Of a DNA stretch of 58,430 nucleotides, positions 42,715-51,727 are shown piece by piece; position 1 is the stretch's first letter, and every line of letters starts with the position of its first letter. The notes below the pieces were generated by a model. That model was not told the DNA's origin and did not search any database. It was given only the letters and a program-made list of their open reading frames with translations. The stretch is from Pirellulales bacterium (GTDB lineage Bacteria > Planctomycetota > Planctomycetia > Pirellulales > Thermoguttaceae). The translations under genes were made by a program, and so were the position numbers. Location of the stretch: positions 1-58,430 of the forward strand of contig JAFGPV010000042.1 in NCBI GenBank assembly GCA_016936015.1, in the 5' to 3' direction.

Positions 42715-43869
42715 TTAGTAATCATACCACAAACCCAGGCCGATTTGTTCTTCGAACCGGTCGTAGAATTGGGTCTGTTCGCTCATCCCGTTGAAGTACA
42801 TGAATCCGAAGCGGGTGAGATGGCCGGAGCGGCCGCGCCATTGCCAGCCGGTCTCGAAGCAGACGTTGCCGCCGAAGTCGTTCTCCTGCCGCAGGTGCCC
42901 GTTGACGGCCACGAACGGGGCGCCTCCCAGACGCGTGGGATAAATCGGGCTGAACTCGGCGCCGAATTGGAAGGCCCACGGCTCCGCGCCGCCGTCAACG
43001 TTGAAGGCGTAATCGGCCTCGGCGTAGAGCCGGAGGTTCGGATTCGGGAACAGGCCCACGCCCAGCACCAGGCTGTCGCGGACGTAGTTGATGCGGTCGA
43101 AGGTGTGATAGTGCACCATGTACTCGTCGCCGAGGTGGGAACTGAGATGATAGTAGCTGAACTTGGCCTCCCACGGACCCTGCCGGACGGTCAAGGGAAT
43201 GCCGAAACGGAAGTCGGTGGCCACCAGGTCGCGGTCGGTGGCGGGCGCCAGGCTCAACCGCGGAAAGGCCGCCCCTTCGATGTCCAACTGCCAGCCTTCC
43301 GGCCAGATGGGGTTGGTCGTGCCCAGACGGACCAGACCCACGTGGCCGCCCAGCGCGATGTCCCATAACCAACTTTCTCGCTCGCGGACCCACTGGCTGG
43401 CAAACCGCGATTCCCGCTGACCGGCCAGGTAGGATTTATAGAGCAACCCGTCGGGCAGAAACTGCCACGTCCAGGCCTCTTCGAAAATGATCGGGCTGTC
43501 CATCGGCGATTGCGGCCTGACGAATTGCATCGGTCCGGCGGCGAGCGTCTCGGACGGCGGAGGCAGACCCGGCGGAATCGGAGCGTCCGCCGGCAGCTCG
43601 GCGACCGTCCCGGCCGGCATGGTATTCGCCGCCAGACCCAACCGGGAAGGGGGTTCGTCGTAGGGAACCGTCCCGGGCGCCACGGCCTCGGGAGTAATGC
43701 CCGAGTTAGCCGCTCCGGGAGAAAGGGTATTCATATATCCCGAGGAGTAGGACGGCTGCGTGGGGGCGATCATCGGGGACATGGTCTGGATCTGGCCGAA
43801 GACGCTCTGTCCAAGCAGGATAAAATTAAACGCCGCTGCCCATGCAAGAGAGAGACTACGAGAAGTCAT
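42715..43869 (-). CDS. DUF1207-type outer-membrane beta-barrel protein
   Basis: A 384-residue protein with a signal peptide (LSLAWAAAFNFILLGQSVFG). A Pro/Ala-rich linker of about 90 residues comes before the DUF1207 core, which starts with WTWQFLPDGLLYKSYLAGQR. The core alternates polar and hydrophobic strands with aromatic ends (FSYYHLSSHLGDEYMVHY, LRLYAEADYAFNVDGGAEP) and ends in an aromatic strand LGLWYDY, as expected of an outer-membrane barrel recognised by BamA. GGAG lies about 10 bases before the start. A possible promoter (CTGCCA, 18 bases, TATACT) lies just upstream on the minus strand. Its substrate is unknown. Confidence 0.85.
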   Translation of the reverse strand: MTSRSLSLAWAAAFNFILLGQSVFGQIQTMSPMIAPTQPSYSSGYMNTLSPGAANSGITPEAVAPGTVPYDEPPSRLGLAANTMPAGTVAELPADAPIPPGLPPPSETLAAGPMQFVRPQSPMDSPIIFEEAWTWQFLPDGLLYKSYLAGQRESRFASQWVRERESWLWDIALGGHVGLVRLGTTNPIWPEGWQLDIEGAAFPRLSLAPATDRDLVATDFRFGIPLTVRQGPWEAKFSYYHLSSHLGDEYMVHYHTFDRINYVRDSLVLGVGLFPNPNLRLYAEADYAFNVDGGAEPWAFQFGAEFSPIYPTRLGGAPFVAVNGHLRQENDFGGNVCFETGWQWRGRSGHLTRFGFMYFNGMSEQTQFYDRFEEQIGLGLWYDY

Positions 43870-43904
43870 GTTGGATTATCTCCGGGGACCATGAGGAGGG
43901 GCGG

Positions 43905-43934
43905 AGTATAACTACCATGTCTGAAAAATGGCAG
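43905..43934 (-). promoter_or_regulatory. Possible promoter of the DUF1207 gene
   Basis: On the minus strand CTGCCA and TATACT (complement of 43905-43910) are 18 bases apart and about 35 bases before the start codon. The -10 is good and the -35 moderate. Confidence 0.4.
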
Positions 43935-43981
43935 ACCGATTTTTCAAAATTGTAAATGATGTTTTGTAACGACGGATTCCC

Positions 43982-44108
43982 GGTCCCCTCTCCCTCCGGG
44001 AGAGGGTTAGGGTGAGGGCCTTTAAACGGAAAATGGCTCGTTTTTATGTACGCGCATTCTGTTTTTTCTAGGCCCCCACCCCTGCCCATCTCCCGTCGGG
44101 AGAGGGGA
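43982..44108. repeat. Pair of REP-like GAGAGGG palindromes in inverted orientation
   Basis: One copy (CCCCTCTCCCTCCGGGAGAG then GGTTAGGGTGAGGGC) and an inverted second copy (CCCCCACCCCTGCCCATCTC then CCGTCGGGAGAGGGG) flank about 50 bases between the divergent DUF1207 and thiamine-binding genes. The second copy ends about 22 bases before the start of the latter. Confidence 0.8.
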
Positions 44109-44130
44109 GAAAATGAAAGGAGCCTTTTCA

Positions 44131-44439
44131 ATGGTCGTTTTAGAATTCAGCATCTTCCCCCTTGATAAGGGGGAAAGCCTCAGCCGGTTCGTTACGAGGG
44201 TTCTGGAGATTGTTGACCGCAGCGGCTTGGATTACCAATGCCATGCAATGGGTACTCTTTTGGAGGGGGAATGGGATGCTGTCATGGACGTAGTGCGGCA
44301 GTGTTTCGAGGCCCTGGCCGAGGATTGTGACCGCATCGAGTGTGCAATCAAGATCGATTATCAAAAAGGTCGGAAAGGGCGCCTGCTGTCGAAGGTCGCC
44401 AGCGTGGAAGAAAAACTCGGTCGGCCGCTACGGAAGTAG
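44131..44439 (+). CDS. Thiamine-binding (MTH1187/YkoF-like) protein
   Basis: A 102-residue protein of the MTH1187/YqgV family (formerly DUF77): VVLEFSIFPLDKGESLSRFV at the start, a mid-segment YQCHAMGTLLEGEWDAVMDV, and the DRIECAIKIDYQKGRKGRL end. Members fold as ferredoxin-like tetramers and some bind thiamine. I start it at ATG 44131 because AAAGGAG is eight bases upstream; an in-frame ATG at 44113 lies in the repeat-derived leader. It is a single-gene unit before the glycolate oxidase genes, with only 36 bases between, so read-through is possible. Confidence 0.8.
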   Translation: MVVLEFSIFPLDKGESLSRFVTRVLEIVDRSGLDYQCHAMGTLLEGEWDAVMDVVRQCFEALAEDCDRIECAIKIDYQKGRKGRLLSKVASVEEKLGRPLRK

Positions 44440-44475
44440 GCATCGGTCCCCTCGGTGACTTATAATTGCTAATCC

Positions 44476-45858
44476 ATGACCTTCCCCCCCTTAATTCAAG
44501 AACTCCGCAGGGCGCTAGGCGGCGAGAACGTAATCTCGGCCCCGTCGGAGTTGGCGGTTTATGATTGCGACGCCTTTACGGCCCGGCGGCGGCGGCCCGA
44601 GGCGGTGGTCTTTCCCCGCTCCGGCCGGGACGTGGCGGAGACGGTGAGAATCGCACTCCGCCACGGTGTTTCGATTGTGCCCCGGGGGGCGGGCACCAGT
44701 CTGGCCGGCGGCTGTCTGCCCGGTGAATGCTCACTGTTGATGATGCTTTCGCGGATGAACCGCATCCTAGAGATCAATCTCCGCGATCGCACGGCGGTGG
44801 TCGAGCCGGGCGTGCTGAACTTGCAGCTCACCACGGCACTGGGCCGAGAAAAAGCCGGCTGTCACTTTGCCCCCGACCCTTCGAGCCAGGGCGCCAGCAC
44901 GATCGGCGGCAACGTGGCCACCAACGCCGGCGGGCCGCACACGCTGAAGTACGGCGTGACGGTCAATCACGTGCTGGGCGTCGAGGCCGTGCTAGGCGAC
45001 GGCCGGATCGTGCAGTTCGGGCCGGTGGAAGACCCGGCCGCCTTCGATTTGTCGGGACTGATGATCGGCAGCGAGGGGACGCTGGGCATCGTGACCAAGG
45101 TCTGGGTCCGCCTGACACCCGATCCCCAGGACCATCGGGCCTTCCGCGCGATATTTGATTCTCTTGAGGATGCGTCTAACACGGTCACGCAGATCATTGC
45201 CGCGGGCATCGTTCCCGCCGCGTTGGAATTGATGGATCAAGGAATCCTGGGCGCCGTGGAAGCGGCATTTGCGTTCGGTTTTCCCGCCGACGCCGGCGCC
45301 GTGCTGGTCATTGAGATCGACGGGCTGACGGTGGGACTGGACCCGCAAGAGGAGCAAATCGTCGCCCTTTGCAAGAAGAACCATGCCCGGGAGGTGTTGC
45401 AGGCATCGACCGAGCGGGAGCGGGAACTGCTGTGGAAGTGCCGCAAGTCGGCCGTCGGGGCCACCGGCCGGCTCAGTCCGAGCTACATCCTCGAAGACGG
45501 TGTGGTTCCCCGCACGCAACTGCCGCGGATCCTGGGCAGGATCGCCGAGATCGGCCGGAAACATCAAATTCGCATCGTCAACGTGGCCCATGCCGGCGAC
45601 GGGAACGTCCATCCGATCCTGCTCTACGACGAGCGGGATCCGGAGGAATTCCAGCGGGCGATGGCCGCCGGCCGCGAGGTGCTGGACGAGTGCCTCGCCT
45701 GCGGCGGCAGCATCACCGCCGAGCACGGCGTCGGCGTGCAAAAACTCGAATTCATGCCCCGCCAGTTCACCCCCGCCGACCTGGCGGCCCTGCGACACGT
45801 GAAAACCGCCTTCGATCCGGCGGGCGTGTTGAATCCGGGAAAGCTGATCCCCTCATGA
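44476..45858 (+). CDS. glcD: Glycolate oxidase, FAD-linked subunit GlcD
   Basis: A 460-residue FAD-dependent 2-hydroxyacid oxidase. The FAD-binding PCMH domain is evident (PRGAGTSLAGGCLPGECSLL near 72-91; FAPDPSSQGASTIGGNVATN near 135; GLMIGSEGTLGIVTKVWV). The C-terminal substrate domain has HAGDGNVHPILLYDERD and the ending ITAEHGVGVQKLEFM. GlcD oxidises glycolate to glyoxylate and passes electrons through GlcE and the iron-sulfur subunit GlcF. It could equally oxidise D-lactate; the full glcDEF set favours glycolate. Its stop overlaps the glcE start as ATGA. Confidence 0.92.
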   Translation: MTFPPLIQELRRALGGENVISAPSELAVYDCDAFTARRRRPEAVVFPRSGRDVAETVRIALRHGVSIVPRGAGTSLAGGCLPGECSLLMMLSRMNRILEINLRDRTAVVEPGVLNLQLTTALGREKAGCHFAPDPSSQGASTIGGNVATNAGGPHTLKYGVTVNHVLGVEAVLGDGRIVQFGPVEDPAAFDLSGLMIGSEGTLGIVTKVWVRLTPDPQDHRAFRAIFDSLEDASNTVTQIIAAGIVPAALELMDQGILGAVEAAFAFGFPADAGAVLVIEIDGLTVGLDPQEEQIVALCKKNHAREVLQASTERERELLWKCRKSAVGATGRLSPSYILEDGVVPRTQLPRILGRIAEIGRKHQIRIVNVAHAGDGNVHPILLYDERDPEEFQRAMAAGREVLDECLACGGSITAEHGVGVQKLEFMPRQFTPADLAALRHVKTAFDPAGVLNPGKLIPS

Positions 45859-47090
45859 GTTTTCATCCGACTGAACTGCCATTGCAAGAAATCTTCACTC
45901 CCGGCGACGCGGCCGAGGTGGCGGACGTGGTGCGCAACGCGGGGAAAGCGAGAACCGCGGTGTATCCGCTAGGCGGCGGGACGCAGATGCACTACGGGAT
46001 GCCGCCGTCGCGGCCGGGCGTGGGAGTATCGTTGGAAAAGATGAATCGGCTGGTCGATTATCCCGTTGCCGACCTGACGGTCACGGTCGAGGCGGGAATG
46101 ACCTTCGCCGCGTTGTCGGAAGTTTTAGCGAAGAATCGGCAGCGCCTGCCCCTCGACGTGCCGTGGCCGGAAAAGGCCACCCTGGGCGGACTGACGTCCG
46201 TCGGTGGATCGGGCCCGCGGCGTTTCGGTTACGGATCGCTGCGGGATTACCTGCTGGGATTTACGGCCGTGGACGGGCAGGGGACGGTTTTTTCAGGCGG
46301 CGGCCGGGTGGTCAAGAATGCCGCCGGCTACAACCTGCCGCGGCTGATGGCCGGCTCGCTAGGCACGCTTGGCGTCCTCACGCAATTAACTTTTTGGGTC
46401 CGGCCGGTCCCCGAGCGCGCCGGGATCCTCGCCTGCGACGTGCCTGACTGGGCCACCGGGGAAAAATTGCTGGCCGATCTGCTGTGCAGCCCGGTCCGGC
46501 CCGTTGCAATCGACCTGCTGTTAGGTCCGGCCCGGCAGCAAGCGCCGCTCTTGGGTCCGAAGGCGGCAGGCTCGGCGGCCTGCCTGTACGTGGGCTTCGA
46601 GGGCGCCGCGGCCGAGGTGCCGTGGATGCTCGAAACGCTCCGCGCCGAGTGGAGCGCCGCCGGCGTGACCGCCATCAGCTCAGTGGCCGACGACTCGGTG
46701 GCCCGATTTTGGCATTGGCAGACCGAGTTTCAGGCCCAGGCGCTGATCCGCGTCTTACCGAGCAAGTTGGTCGGTTTATTGGAATCGGTAAAAAATATCG
46801 TCCCCGCTTGCTCCCTGATCGCCCATGCCGGCCACGGCGAAGTGCGGCTGGCGGCCCCCGTAGAAGCGGCATCTTGCCGCTTCCCTACGATGTTCCGCGC
46901 GCAGTTGCGCCCCTTGGTTGCATCCCTCGGCGGCGCGCTGACCGTGCTTTCCTGCTCGGCAGACGCGGGATGGTCGCGCGAAGACGTCTGGGGACCTCGG
47001 GGCGACGCCTTCGCCGTGATGCAGGCGCTGAAGGACCGGTTTGACCCGGAAAATATATTGAATCCCGCCCGGTTCGTGTTTGAGGAGTGA
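45855..47090 (+). CDS. glcE: Glycolate oxidase, FAD-binding subunit GlcE
   Basis: A 411-residue protein starting at the ATG that overlaps the glcD stop. The FAD-binding half is clear (YPLGGGTQMHYGMPP, PWPEKATLGGLTSVGGSGPR, VKNAAGYNLPRLMAGSLGTL). The C-terminal half carries an inserted palindromic repeat translated as VEAASCRF (46861-46889). The protein ends normally with RFDPENILNPARFVF. Without the repeat the length would be about the family norm, so the enzyme may well be active. A 141-base gap with a REP pair separates it from glcF. Confidence 0.9.
   Translation: MSFHPTELPLQEIFTPGDAAEVADVVRNAGKARTAVYPLGGGTQMHYGMPPSRPGVGVSLEKMNRLVDYPVADLTVTVEAGMTFAALSEVLAKNRQRLPLDVPWPEKATLGGLTSVGGSGPRRFGYGSLRDYLLGFTAVDGQGTVFSGGGRVVKNAAGYNLPRLMAGSLGTLGVLTQLTFWVRPVPERAGILACDVPDWATGEKLLADLLCSPVRPVAIDLLLGPARQQAPLLGPKAAGSAACLYVGFEGAAAEVPWMLETLRAEWSAAGVTAISSVADDSVARFWHWQTEFQAQALIRVLPSKLVGLLESVKNIVPACSLIAHAGHGEVRLAAPVEAASCRFPTMFRAQLRPLVASLGGALTVLSCSADAGWSREDVWGPRGDAFAVMQALKDRFDPENILNPARFVFEE
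46861..46889 (+). repeat. In-frame palindrome GAAGCGGCATCTTGCCGCTTC in glcE
   Basis: A short perfect-stem palindrome (AGAAGCGGCA/TGCCGCTTC-type arms) inside glcE, read as EAASCRF. A close copy of the same palindrome occurs on the other gene strand inside the YgiQ-family gene at 50817-50841 and is also read as VEAASCRF. Confidence 0.85.
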
Positions 47091-47111
47091 ATGAGGAATC
47101 CTTGCTCTATC

Positions 47112-47205
47112 ACTCCCCTCTCCCATTGGGAGAGGGGCAGGGGGTGAGGGCTAACATGTAAAAAACAGCCCTCTCCCTAGCCCTCTCCCAAAGGGAGAGG
47201 GGACA
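47112..47205. repeat. REP-like GAGAGGG pair between glcE and glcF
   Basis: Two copies (CTCCCCTCTCCCATTGGGAG followed by GGGGTGAGGGC, and CCCTCTCCCTAGCCCTCTCC followed by AAAGGGAGAGGGG) with about 20 bases between them. They fill most of the 141-base gap between glcE and glcF and could form a processing or pausing hairpin within the transcript. Confidence 0.8.
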
Positions 47206-47231
47206 CAAGCGGCTTTCCTGAAGAAACAACC

Positions 47232-48596
47232 ATGACGATCGAATCCAGGAACAACGTGGAAACCAACCGGCCGGGCTCGGCAGAGAACGGTTGGCCGGCG
47301 TTTGCGCGGGTCGGGCCGGGCAATCCCGCGGCGGGGATTTCCTACGAGTTGTTTCTCCGTTGCGTCCACTGCGGATTGTGCACGTCGAGCTGCCCGACGT
47401 TTACGGAGCTTGGCGACGAGAACGACGGGCCGCGGGGCCGGATCCAACTAATGCGGATGGTGGCCGACGGCCGGGCGGAACTGACCGAACGGATGCGGGA
47501 TCACTTGGAACTGTGCCTCGACTGCCGTGCCTGCGTGACGGCCTGCCCGTCGGGCGTGGAGTACGGGCGGCTGATCGAGCCGTTCCGCCTGGCGGTCAAA
47601 CAGGCCGACACCCGACTCGAAGAGCGCTACGACTGGTTCCGCGAGATCGTTTTATTGCGGCTGTTTCCGTACGCCGACCGGCTGCGGCTGGTCCTGCTCC
47701 CGGTGCGGATCATGCAGCGTCTGGGCCTGTTCGACGTGGCGGAGTGCTTGGGACTCTTCAAGCTGATCCCCGGCCGGTTGGGCCGGATGGTCCCCTTGCT
47801 GCCGCCGCCCGTCCGCGGCGGGCCGCGGCTGCCGAAGTTTCTGCCCGCCGTGGGCCGCAAGCGGGCCAGGGTCGCCTTCTTCACCGGCTGCGTGGCCGAC
47901 GCCATGTTCCGGCAGACGCACTGGGCCACCGTCCGCGTGTTGCAGCAGAACGGCTGCGACGTCTTCGTCCCGCCGGAGCAGTGCTGCTGCGGGGCGATCC
48001 ACTACCACGCCGGCGACGGCCGCGGCGCCCGGAAGATGGCTGACCAGAACCTGGTGGCCTTCGAGTTGGACCGCTACGACGCGATCATCGTCAACCACGG
48101 CGGCTGCGGAGCGATGATGAAGGAGTACGGCCTGCACTGGCAGGACGGCCTCCAGCCGCACCGGGCCAAGTTCGCCGAAAAGGTCAAGGACGTGCACGAG
48201 TTCCTCGACGAACTGGGATTTGTCCCGCCCGGTGGGCGGATCGAGGCAACGGTAACCTACCACGATTCGTGCCACCTGGCCCACGCCCAGGGCGTGGCCG
48301 ACGCGCCGCGGCGGATGATCGCCAAGATCCCCGGCCTTGAGATCCGCGATCTGCCCGAGTCGGGCATCTGCTGCGGCTCGGCCGGGACGTACAACCTCTT
48401 CGAGGCCGAGATGGCCGACCGGCTGGCCGACCGCAAATTGCAAAACATCTTAAGCACCGGGGCCGAGATCGTCCTGGCCGCCAACGCCGGCTGCCTGCTC
48501 CAAATCCTGGCCGAAGTCCGCAAACAAAAGGCCAGCGTCCGTGTGATGCACACCATGGACCTGCTGGACCTGAGCTACCGTAACGTCTCTTTATAA
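47232..48596 (+). CDS. glcF: Glycolate oxidase, iron-sulfur subunit GlcF
   Basis: A 454-residue protein with two 4Fe-4S clusters near the N-terminus (C44, C47, C50, C54 and C95, C98, C101, C105) and two C-terminal CCG domains (EQCCCGAIHYHAGD near 250 and SGICCGSAGTYNLFE near 376). Together with GlcD and GlcE it forms the membrane-associated glycolate oxidase that feeds electrons to the quinone pool. No strong ribosome site is seen; AAGAAACA precedes the ATG. The full length and all cysteines are present. Confidence 0.92.
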   Translation: MTIESRNNVETNRPGSAENGWPAFARVGPGNPAAGISYELFLRCVHCGLCTSSCPTFTELGDENDGPRGRIQLMRMVADGRAELTERMRDHLELCLDCRACVTACPSGVEYGRLIEPFRLAVKQADTRLEERYDWFREIVLLRLFPYADRLRLVLLPVRIMQRLGLFDVAECLGLFKLIPGRLGRMVPLLPPPVRGGPRLPKFLPAVGRKRARVAFFTGCVADAMFRQTHWATVRVLQQNGCDVFVPPEQCCCGAIHYHAGDGRGARKMADQNLVAFELDRYDAIIVNHGGCGAMMKEYGLHWQDGLQPHRAKFAEKVKDVHEFLDELGFVPPGGRIEATVTYHDSCHLAHAQGVADAPRRMIAKIPGLEIRDLPESGICCGSAGTYNLFEAEMADRLADRKLQNILSTGAEIVLAANAGCLLQILAEVRKQKASVRVMHTMDLLDLSYRNVSL

Positions 48597-48597
48597 A

Positions 48598-48618
48598 GCC
48601 GCGACCGGTGGTCGCGAT
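48598..48618. repeat. Short palindrome GCCGCGACCGGTGGTCGCG between converging genes
   Basis: A GC-rich inverted repeat just after glcF and before the end of the methyltransferase gene, followed by GATTTTATGG on the plus strand. It may terminate glcF. It resembles GCCGCGACCAGCGGTCGCG inside the pseudokinase gene near 4952. Confidence 0.5.
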
Positions 48619-48619
48619 T

Positions 48620-49549
48620 TTATGGACGGGGAGGATTTCTCAACCATCGCCCCGCCACCCCGGCGGGCAGTTCTCGGCCCGTGCTGCTGCGGAGCCGAAG
48701 CGGGTGGACTTTTAAGGTGACGTTGGATTCGTCTGCAAAATGTTCGCCAACCATCTCTGCCAGCCGCTCCGGATTGTAACCCGGCGTGTGGCAGGTCAGG
48801 AGCACGAAGCGGCGGCGGCCGGCGGTTAATTGGGCGCAGAGTTCCAGCAGGCGGGAGAGATGCTGAGTCAGCCGCCAGACCTCGCCGTGCGGGCCGTGGC
48901 CGTAGCTGGGCGGATCGAGGATCACGGCGTCGTAACCGTTGCCGCGGCGGAGTTCCCGCTTGCAGAATTTCACGGCGTCCTCGACGATCCAGCGGATCGG
49001 CTGATCGGATAGCCCGGAAAGCTCGGCGTTCCGCCGCGCCCAGGCGACGATGTTCTTGGCCGCATCGACGTGTGTGACCTCCGCCCCCGCCGCGGCTGCC
49101 GCCAAGGTGCTGCCGCCCGTGTAGGCGAAGAGGTTGAGAATTTTTAAGGGAGGAGAGTCGAGAGTCGAAGGTCGAGGGTCGAGGGTCGATTTCATATCTC
49201 GACTTTCGACTTTCGACTCTCGACCTTCGACATTCTTTATCAGCCAGTCCCAGTTCTCGGCCTGCTCGGGGAACAGGCCGACCTGGCCCTGCGGCGTGCG
49301 TTTCAGCTCGAAGTGCAGATTCCCGTGCGCGACGGTCCATCGCTCGGGCAGTTCCGTGGCGGCGAGCCAGTTTCCCCGGTCCGGCCCGCTTTCCTCGTAT
49401 CGCGCGTCGGCGAAGTCCCAAGCGCCGGGATTCTCCGGAGTGACATGCTCCGCCGCGGGGCAGGGCCGATCCAGGAGGATCGTGCCGAACCGTTCCAGCC
49501 GCCGGCCGTTGCCGAAGTCGAGGAGTTGGTATTGATCCGCATTAAACAT
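48620..49549 (-). CDS. Class I SAM-dependent methyltransferase, rRNA-type (RlmI/RlmL-like)
   Basis: A 309-residue protein. SAM motif I is LNLFAYTGGSTLAAAAAGAE and the catalytic-loop signature is ILDPPSYGHGP; YTGG plus DPPSY point to the large-subunit rRNA cytosine methyltransferase group. Between the N-terminal part and the SAM domain lies a translated repeat (49147-49239) reading VEGRESKVESRD...STLDSP, made of GAGAGTCGA/TCGACTCTC units. The start overlaps the stop of the YgiQ-family gene as TAATG, so the pair is co-translated. The target base is not determined. Confidence 0.82.
   Translation of the reverse strand: MFNADQYQLLDFGNGRRLERFGTILLDRPCPAAEHVTPENPGAWDFADARYEESGPDRGNWLAATELPERWTVAHGNLHFELKRTPQGQVGLFPEQAENWDWLIKNVEGRESKVESRDMKSTLDPRPSTLDSPPLKILNLFAYTGGSTLAAAAAGAEVTHVDAAKNIVAWARRNAELSGLSDQPIRWIVEDAVKFCKRELRRGNGYDAVILDPPSYGHGPHGEVWRLTQHLSRLLELCAQLTAGRRRFVLLTCHTPGYNPERLAEMVGEHFADESNVTLKVHPLRLRSSTGRELPAGVAGRWLRNPPRP
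49147..49239 (-). repeat. In-frame GAGTCGA/TCGACTC repeat in methyltransferase gene
   Basis: A tract of short units (GAGAGTCGAGAGTCGAAGGT on one arm, CGACTCTCGACCTTCGAC on the other) forms a long imperfect palindrome of about 93 bases. It encodes about 31 low-complexity residues in a linker ahead of the SAM domain and keeps the frame open. Confidence 0.75.
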
Positions 49550-51498
49550 TATGAAGCAGAACGGCGTTTTGCCGATCTTCGATAGGGTCGATACCCGGAA
49601 TTCGTTTGGCGGTTTGCCAATCTCTTTTTTGGCCGTTCCTTGATGATTTTTGGAGACCTTTCAGAGATCAAGCATTCCGGCCCGCTGCCGATGAGGTCTT
49701 CGCGGCCGGCTTCGACCAGGGCGGCGCGGACGTCGCGGTAGTTCTCGGGCTTGTAGTATTGGAGCAAGGCCCGTTGCAGGCGGCGCTGGCGGTCGCCGCG
49801 GGGGACGAAGACCGGCTTGCCCGAGAAGGGGTCCAGCCCGGTGTGGTACATGCAGGTGGCGACGTCCATCGGGCCGGGAATGAAATCCTGCACCTTTTCC
49901 GGACGGAGGTTGTGCTTTCTCAGGTAGAGCGCCAATTCGATCATGGCCGGCAGGTCGCAGCCCGGGTGGCCGGCGATGAAATAGGGGACGAGGTATTGCT
50001 CTTTTCCCGAAGTTTTTGACGCCTTTTGAAAGGCCTTGGAAAACTGCTCGAACGCGCCGATCGGTGGTTTTTTCATCAGCCCAAGCACCTTGGGATCCAC
50101 GTGTTCTGGAGCGACTTTCAGCCGCCCGCCCGTGTGATGCCGGGCGATTGCCCGGATGTACTCGGGGCATTGCAGGGCCAAATCCATGCGGATGCCCGAG
50201 GCGACCAGCGCCTTTTTCACGCCGGGCGCCTTGAGGGCCGATTCCATCAGCCGCAGCAGCGGACCGTGATCTGTGGCCAGGTTCGGGCAGATTGCCGGAT
50301 GGAGACAGCTTATGCGGCGGCATTTTTTGCGGGCCTCGGGCCGGCCGCAGTTCATGCCGTACATGTTGGCCGTCGGGCCGCCCAGGTCGCTCAGCACGCC
50401 GGTGAAGTCCGGCTGTTCGGCCATGCGGCCGATCTCTTCGAGGACCGATTTCTCGCTCCGGCTCTGGATGATCCGGCCCTCGTGGGCGGCGATCGAGCAG
50501 AACGTGCAGCCGCCGAAACAGCCTCGCAGGATCTGGATCGAGGTCTTTACCGTCTCGAAAGCTGGGATCTTCCGCCGGCCGTAGCTCGGGTGCGGGCGAC
50601 GGGTAAACGGCAATCCGTAAACGCGGTCGATTTCCGCCTCCGTCAGCGGCCAGGCCGGCGGATTGACCACCACCGTCTCGCGCCCGTGGAATTGCACCAA
50701 AGATCGCGAGTTGTCCGGATTGGTCTCTTCGAAGATCCGCCGCGTCATCTCGGCGAAGGCCGACTTGTCGGCGGCGACTTGTTCATAGCTGGGGAGGATT
50801 TTCTCTTCCTCGGTGAAGCGGCAAGATGCCGCTTCTACGACGCCCAAACGATACGCCACGCCGCAGAGCTCGCGGAGCTGATCGAGCGGCTCGCCGGCCG
50901 CCAGGCGGCGGACGATCTCGACCAGGGGGCGCTCGCCCATGCCGTAGACCAGCAGGTCGGCCTTGGCGTCCAGGAGAATCGAGCGGCGGACCGTGTCGCT
51001 CCAGTAATCGTAATGGGCCAGCCGCCGCAGGCTGGCCTCGACGCCGCCGGCGATGATCGGCACGCCCGGGAAGGCCTCCCGGGCGCGTTGGCAGTAGGCC
51101 AGCGTGGCCCGGTCCGGCCGCAGGCCGATCCGTCCGCCGGGACTGTAGGCGTCGTCGTTGCGGACCTTGCGGTTGGCCGTGTAGTGGTTCAGCATCGAGT
51201 CCATGTTGCCCGCCGAGACGGCGAAGCAGATCCGCGGCCGGCCGAACGTCTTCCACGGCTTGCAGGAGCGCCAGTCGGGCTGGCTGAGGATCGCCACGCG
51301 GAATCCCTCCGCTTCGAGCAGGCGCCCCAGCAACGCCATGGCGAAGCTGGGATGATCGACGTAGGCGTCGCCCGTGACAAAGACCACGTCCACGGCGTCC
51401 CAGCCCCGCGCGGCGACTTCGGCCGGAGTCATGGGCAGGAATGCAGAGATGGAATTCGTCCGAGGGCGATCTTTAGGCATGGGAAAAAAATAGTGCAA
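49549..51498 (-). CDS. ygiQ: YgiQ-family radical SAM protein
   Basis: About 649 residues from 51498 (ATG 51480 is as likely; neither has a clear ribosome site). The N-terminal part is typical ([48 protein letters not shown]). The radical SAM centre is the cluster motif CFGGCTFC in [18 protein letters not shown]. The later segments [20 protein letters not shown] and [19 protein letters not shown] are family marks. A repeat is translated as VEAASCRF near residue 220. The reaction of YgiQ proteins is not established. The methyltransferase gene is coupled directly downstream. Confidence 0.9.
   Translation of the reverse strand: MHYFFPMPKDRPRTNSISAFLPMTPAEVAARGWDAVDVVFVTGDAYVDHPSFAMALLGRLLEAEGFRVAILSQPDWRSCKPWKTFGRPRICFAVSAGNMDSMLNHYTANRKVRNDDAYSPGGRIGLRPDRATLAYCQRAREAFPGVPIIAGGVEASLRRLAHYDYWSDTVRRSILLDAKADLLVYGMGERPLVEIVRRLAAGEPLDQLRELCGVAYRLGVVEAASCRFTEEEKILPSYEQVAADKSAFAEMTRRIFEETNPDNSRSLVQFHGRETVVVNPPAWPLTEAEIDRVYGLPFTRRPHPSYGRRKIPAFETVKTSIQILRGCFGGCTFCSIAAHEGRIIQSRSEKSVLEEIGRMAEQPDFTGVLSDLGGPTANMYGMNCGRPEARKKCRRISCLHPAICPNLATDHGPLLRLMESALKAPGVKKALVASGIRMDLALQCPEYIRAIARHHTGGRLKVAPEHVDPKVLGLMKKPPIGAFEQFSKAFQKASKTSGKEQYLVPYFIAGHPGCDLPAMIELALYLRKHNLRPEKVQDFIPGPMDVATCMYHTGLDPFSGKPVFVPRGDRQRRLQRALLQYYKPENYRDVRAALVEAGREDLIGSGPECLISERSPKIIKERPKKRLANRQTNSGYRPYRRSAKRRSAS
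50817..50841 (-). repeat. In-frame palindrome GAAGCGGCAAGATGCCGCTTC in ygiQ
   Basis: The same element as in glcE (46861-46889). It is read in the equivalent frame and gives the same peptide EAASCRF, within a region between the radical SAM core and the N-terminal domain. Confidence 0.85.
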
Positions 51499-51510
51499 TG
51501 TTTCATCGTC

Positions 51511-51590
51511 AACCCAACGCCCCGGGATGGCAATCCCGGGGGCGGGATGCGCCGATCACCCCCGCGATTGCCATCGCGGGGCGTTGGACG
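51511..51590. repeat. Paired CCCCGGGATGGCAATCCCGGGG palindromes, intergenic
   Basis: Two related palindromes (CAACGCCCCGGGATGGCAAT ... and GATTGCCATCGCGGGGCGTT) lie in the 230-base divergent gap between the YgiQ gene and the GT9 gene. A relative is inside the giant membrane gene at 12251-12293. No promoter with good matches was found in the rest of the gap. Confidence 0.75.
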
Positions 51591-51727
51591 GGGCGGTTGA
51601 ATCAATTTTTTGACGCGCAAACCATTTTGGCTTTTTCTATTGTATCCCCCCATTGGAATGTTTTCCAAGCCGGCGAGGGGTAAATGTCTATTGGGGATTT
51701 CTTTTCCCTGGCCGTATAATCCGGCCC

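Noticed and set aside
43982-47205. Regularly repeated GAGAGGG units considered as a CRISPR array
   Set aside because: The units are palindromic pairs scattered between and within genes, with no equal spacers, leader or cas genes.
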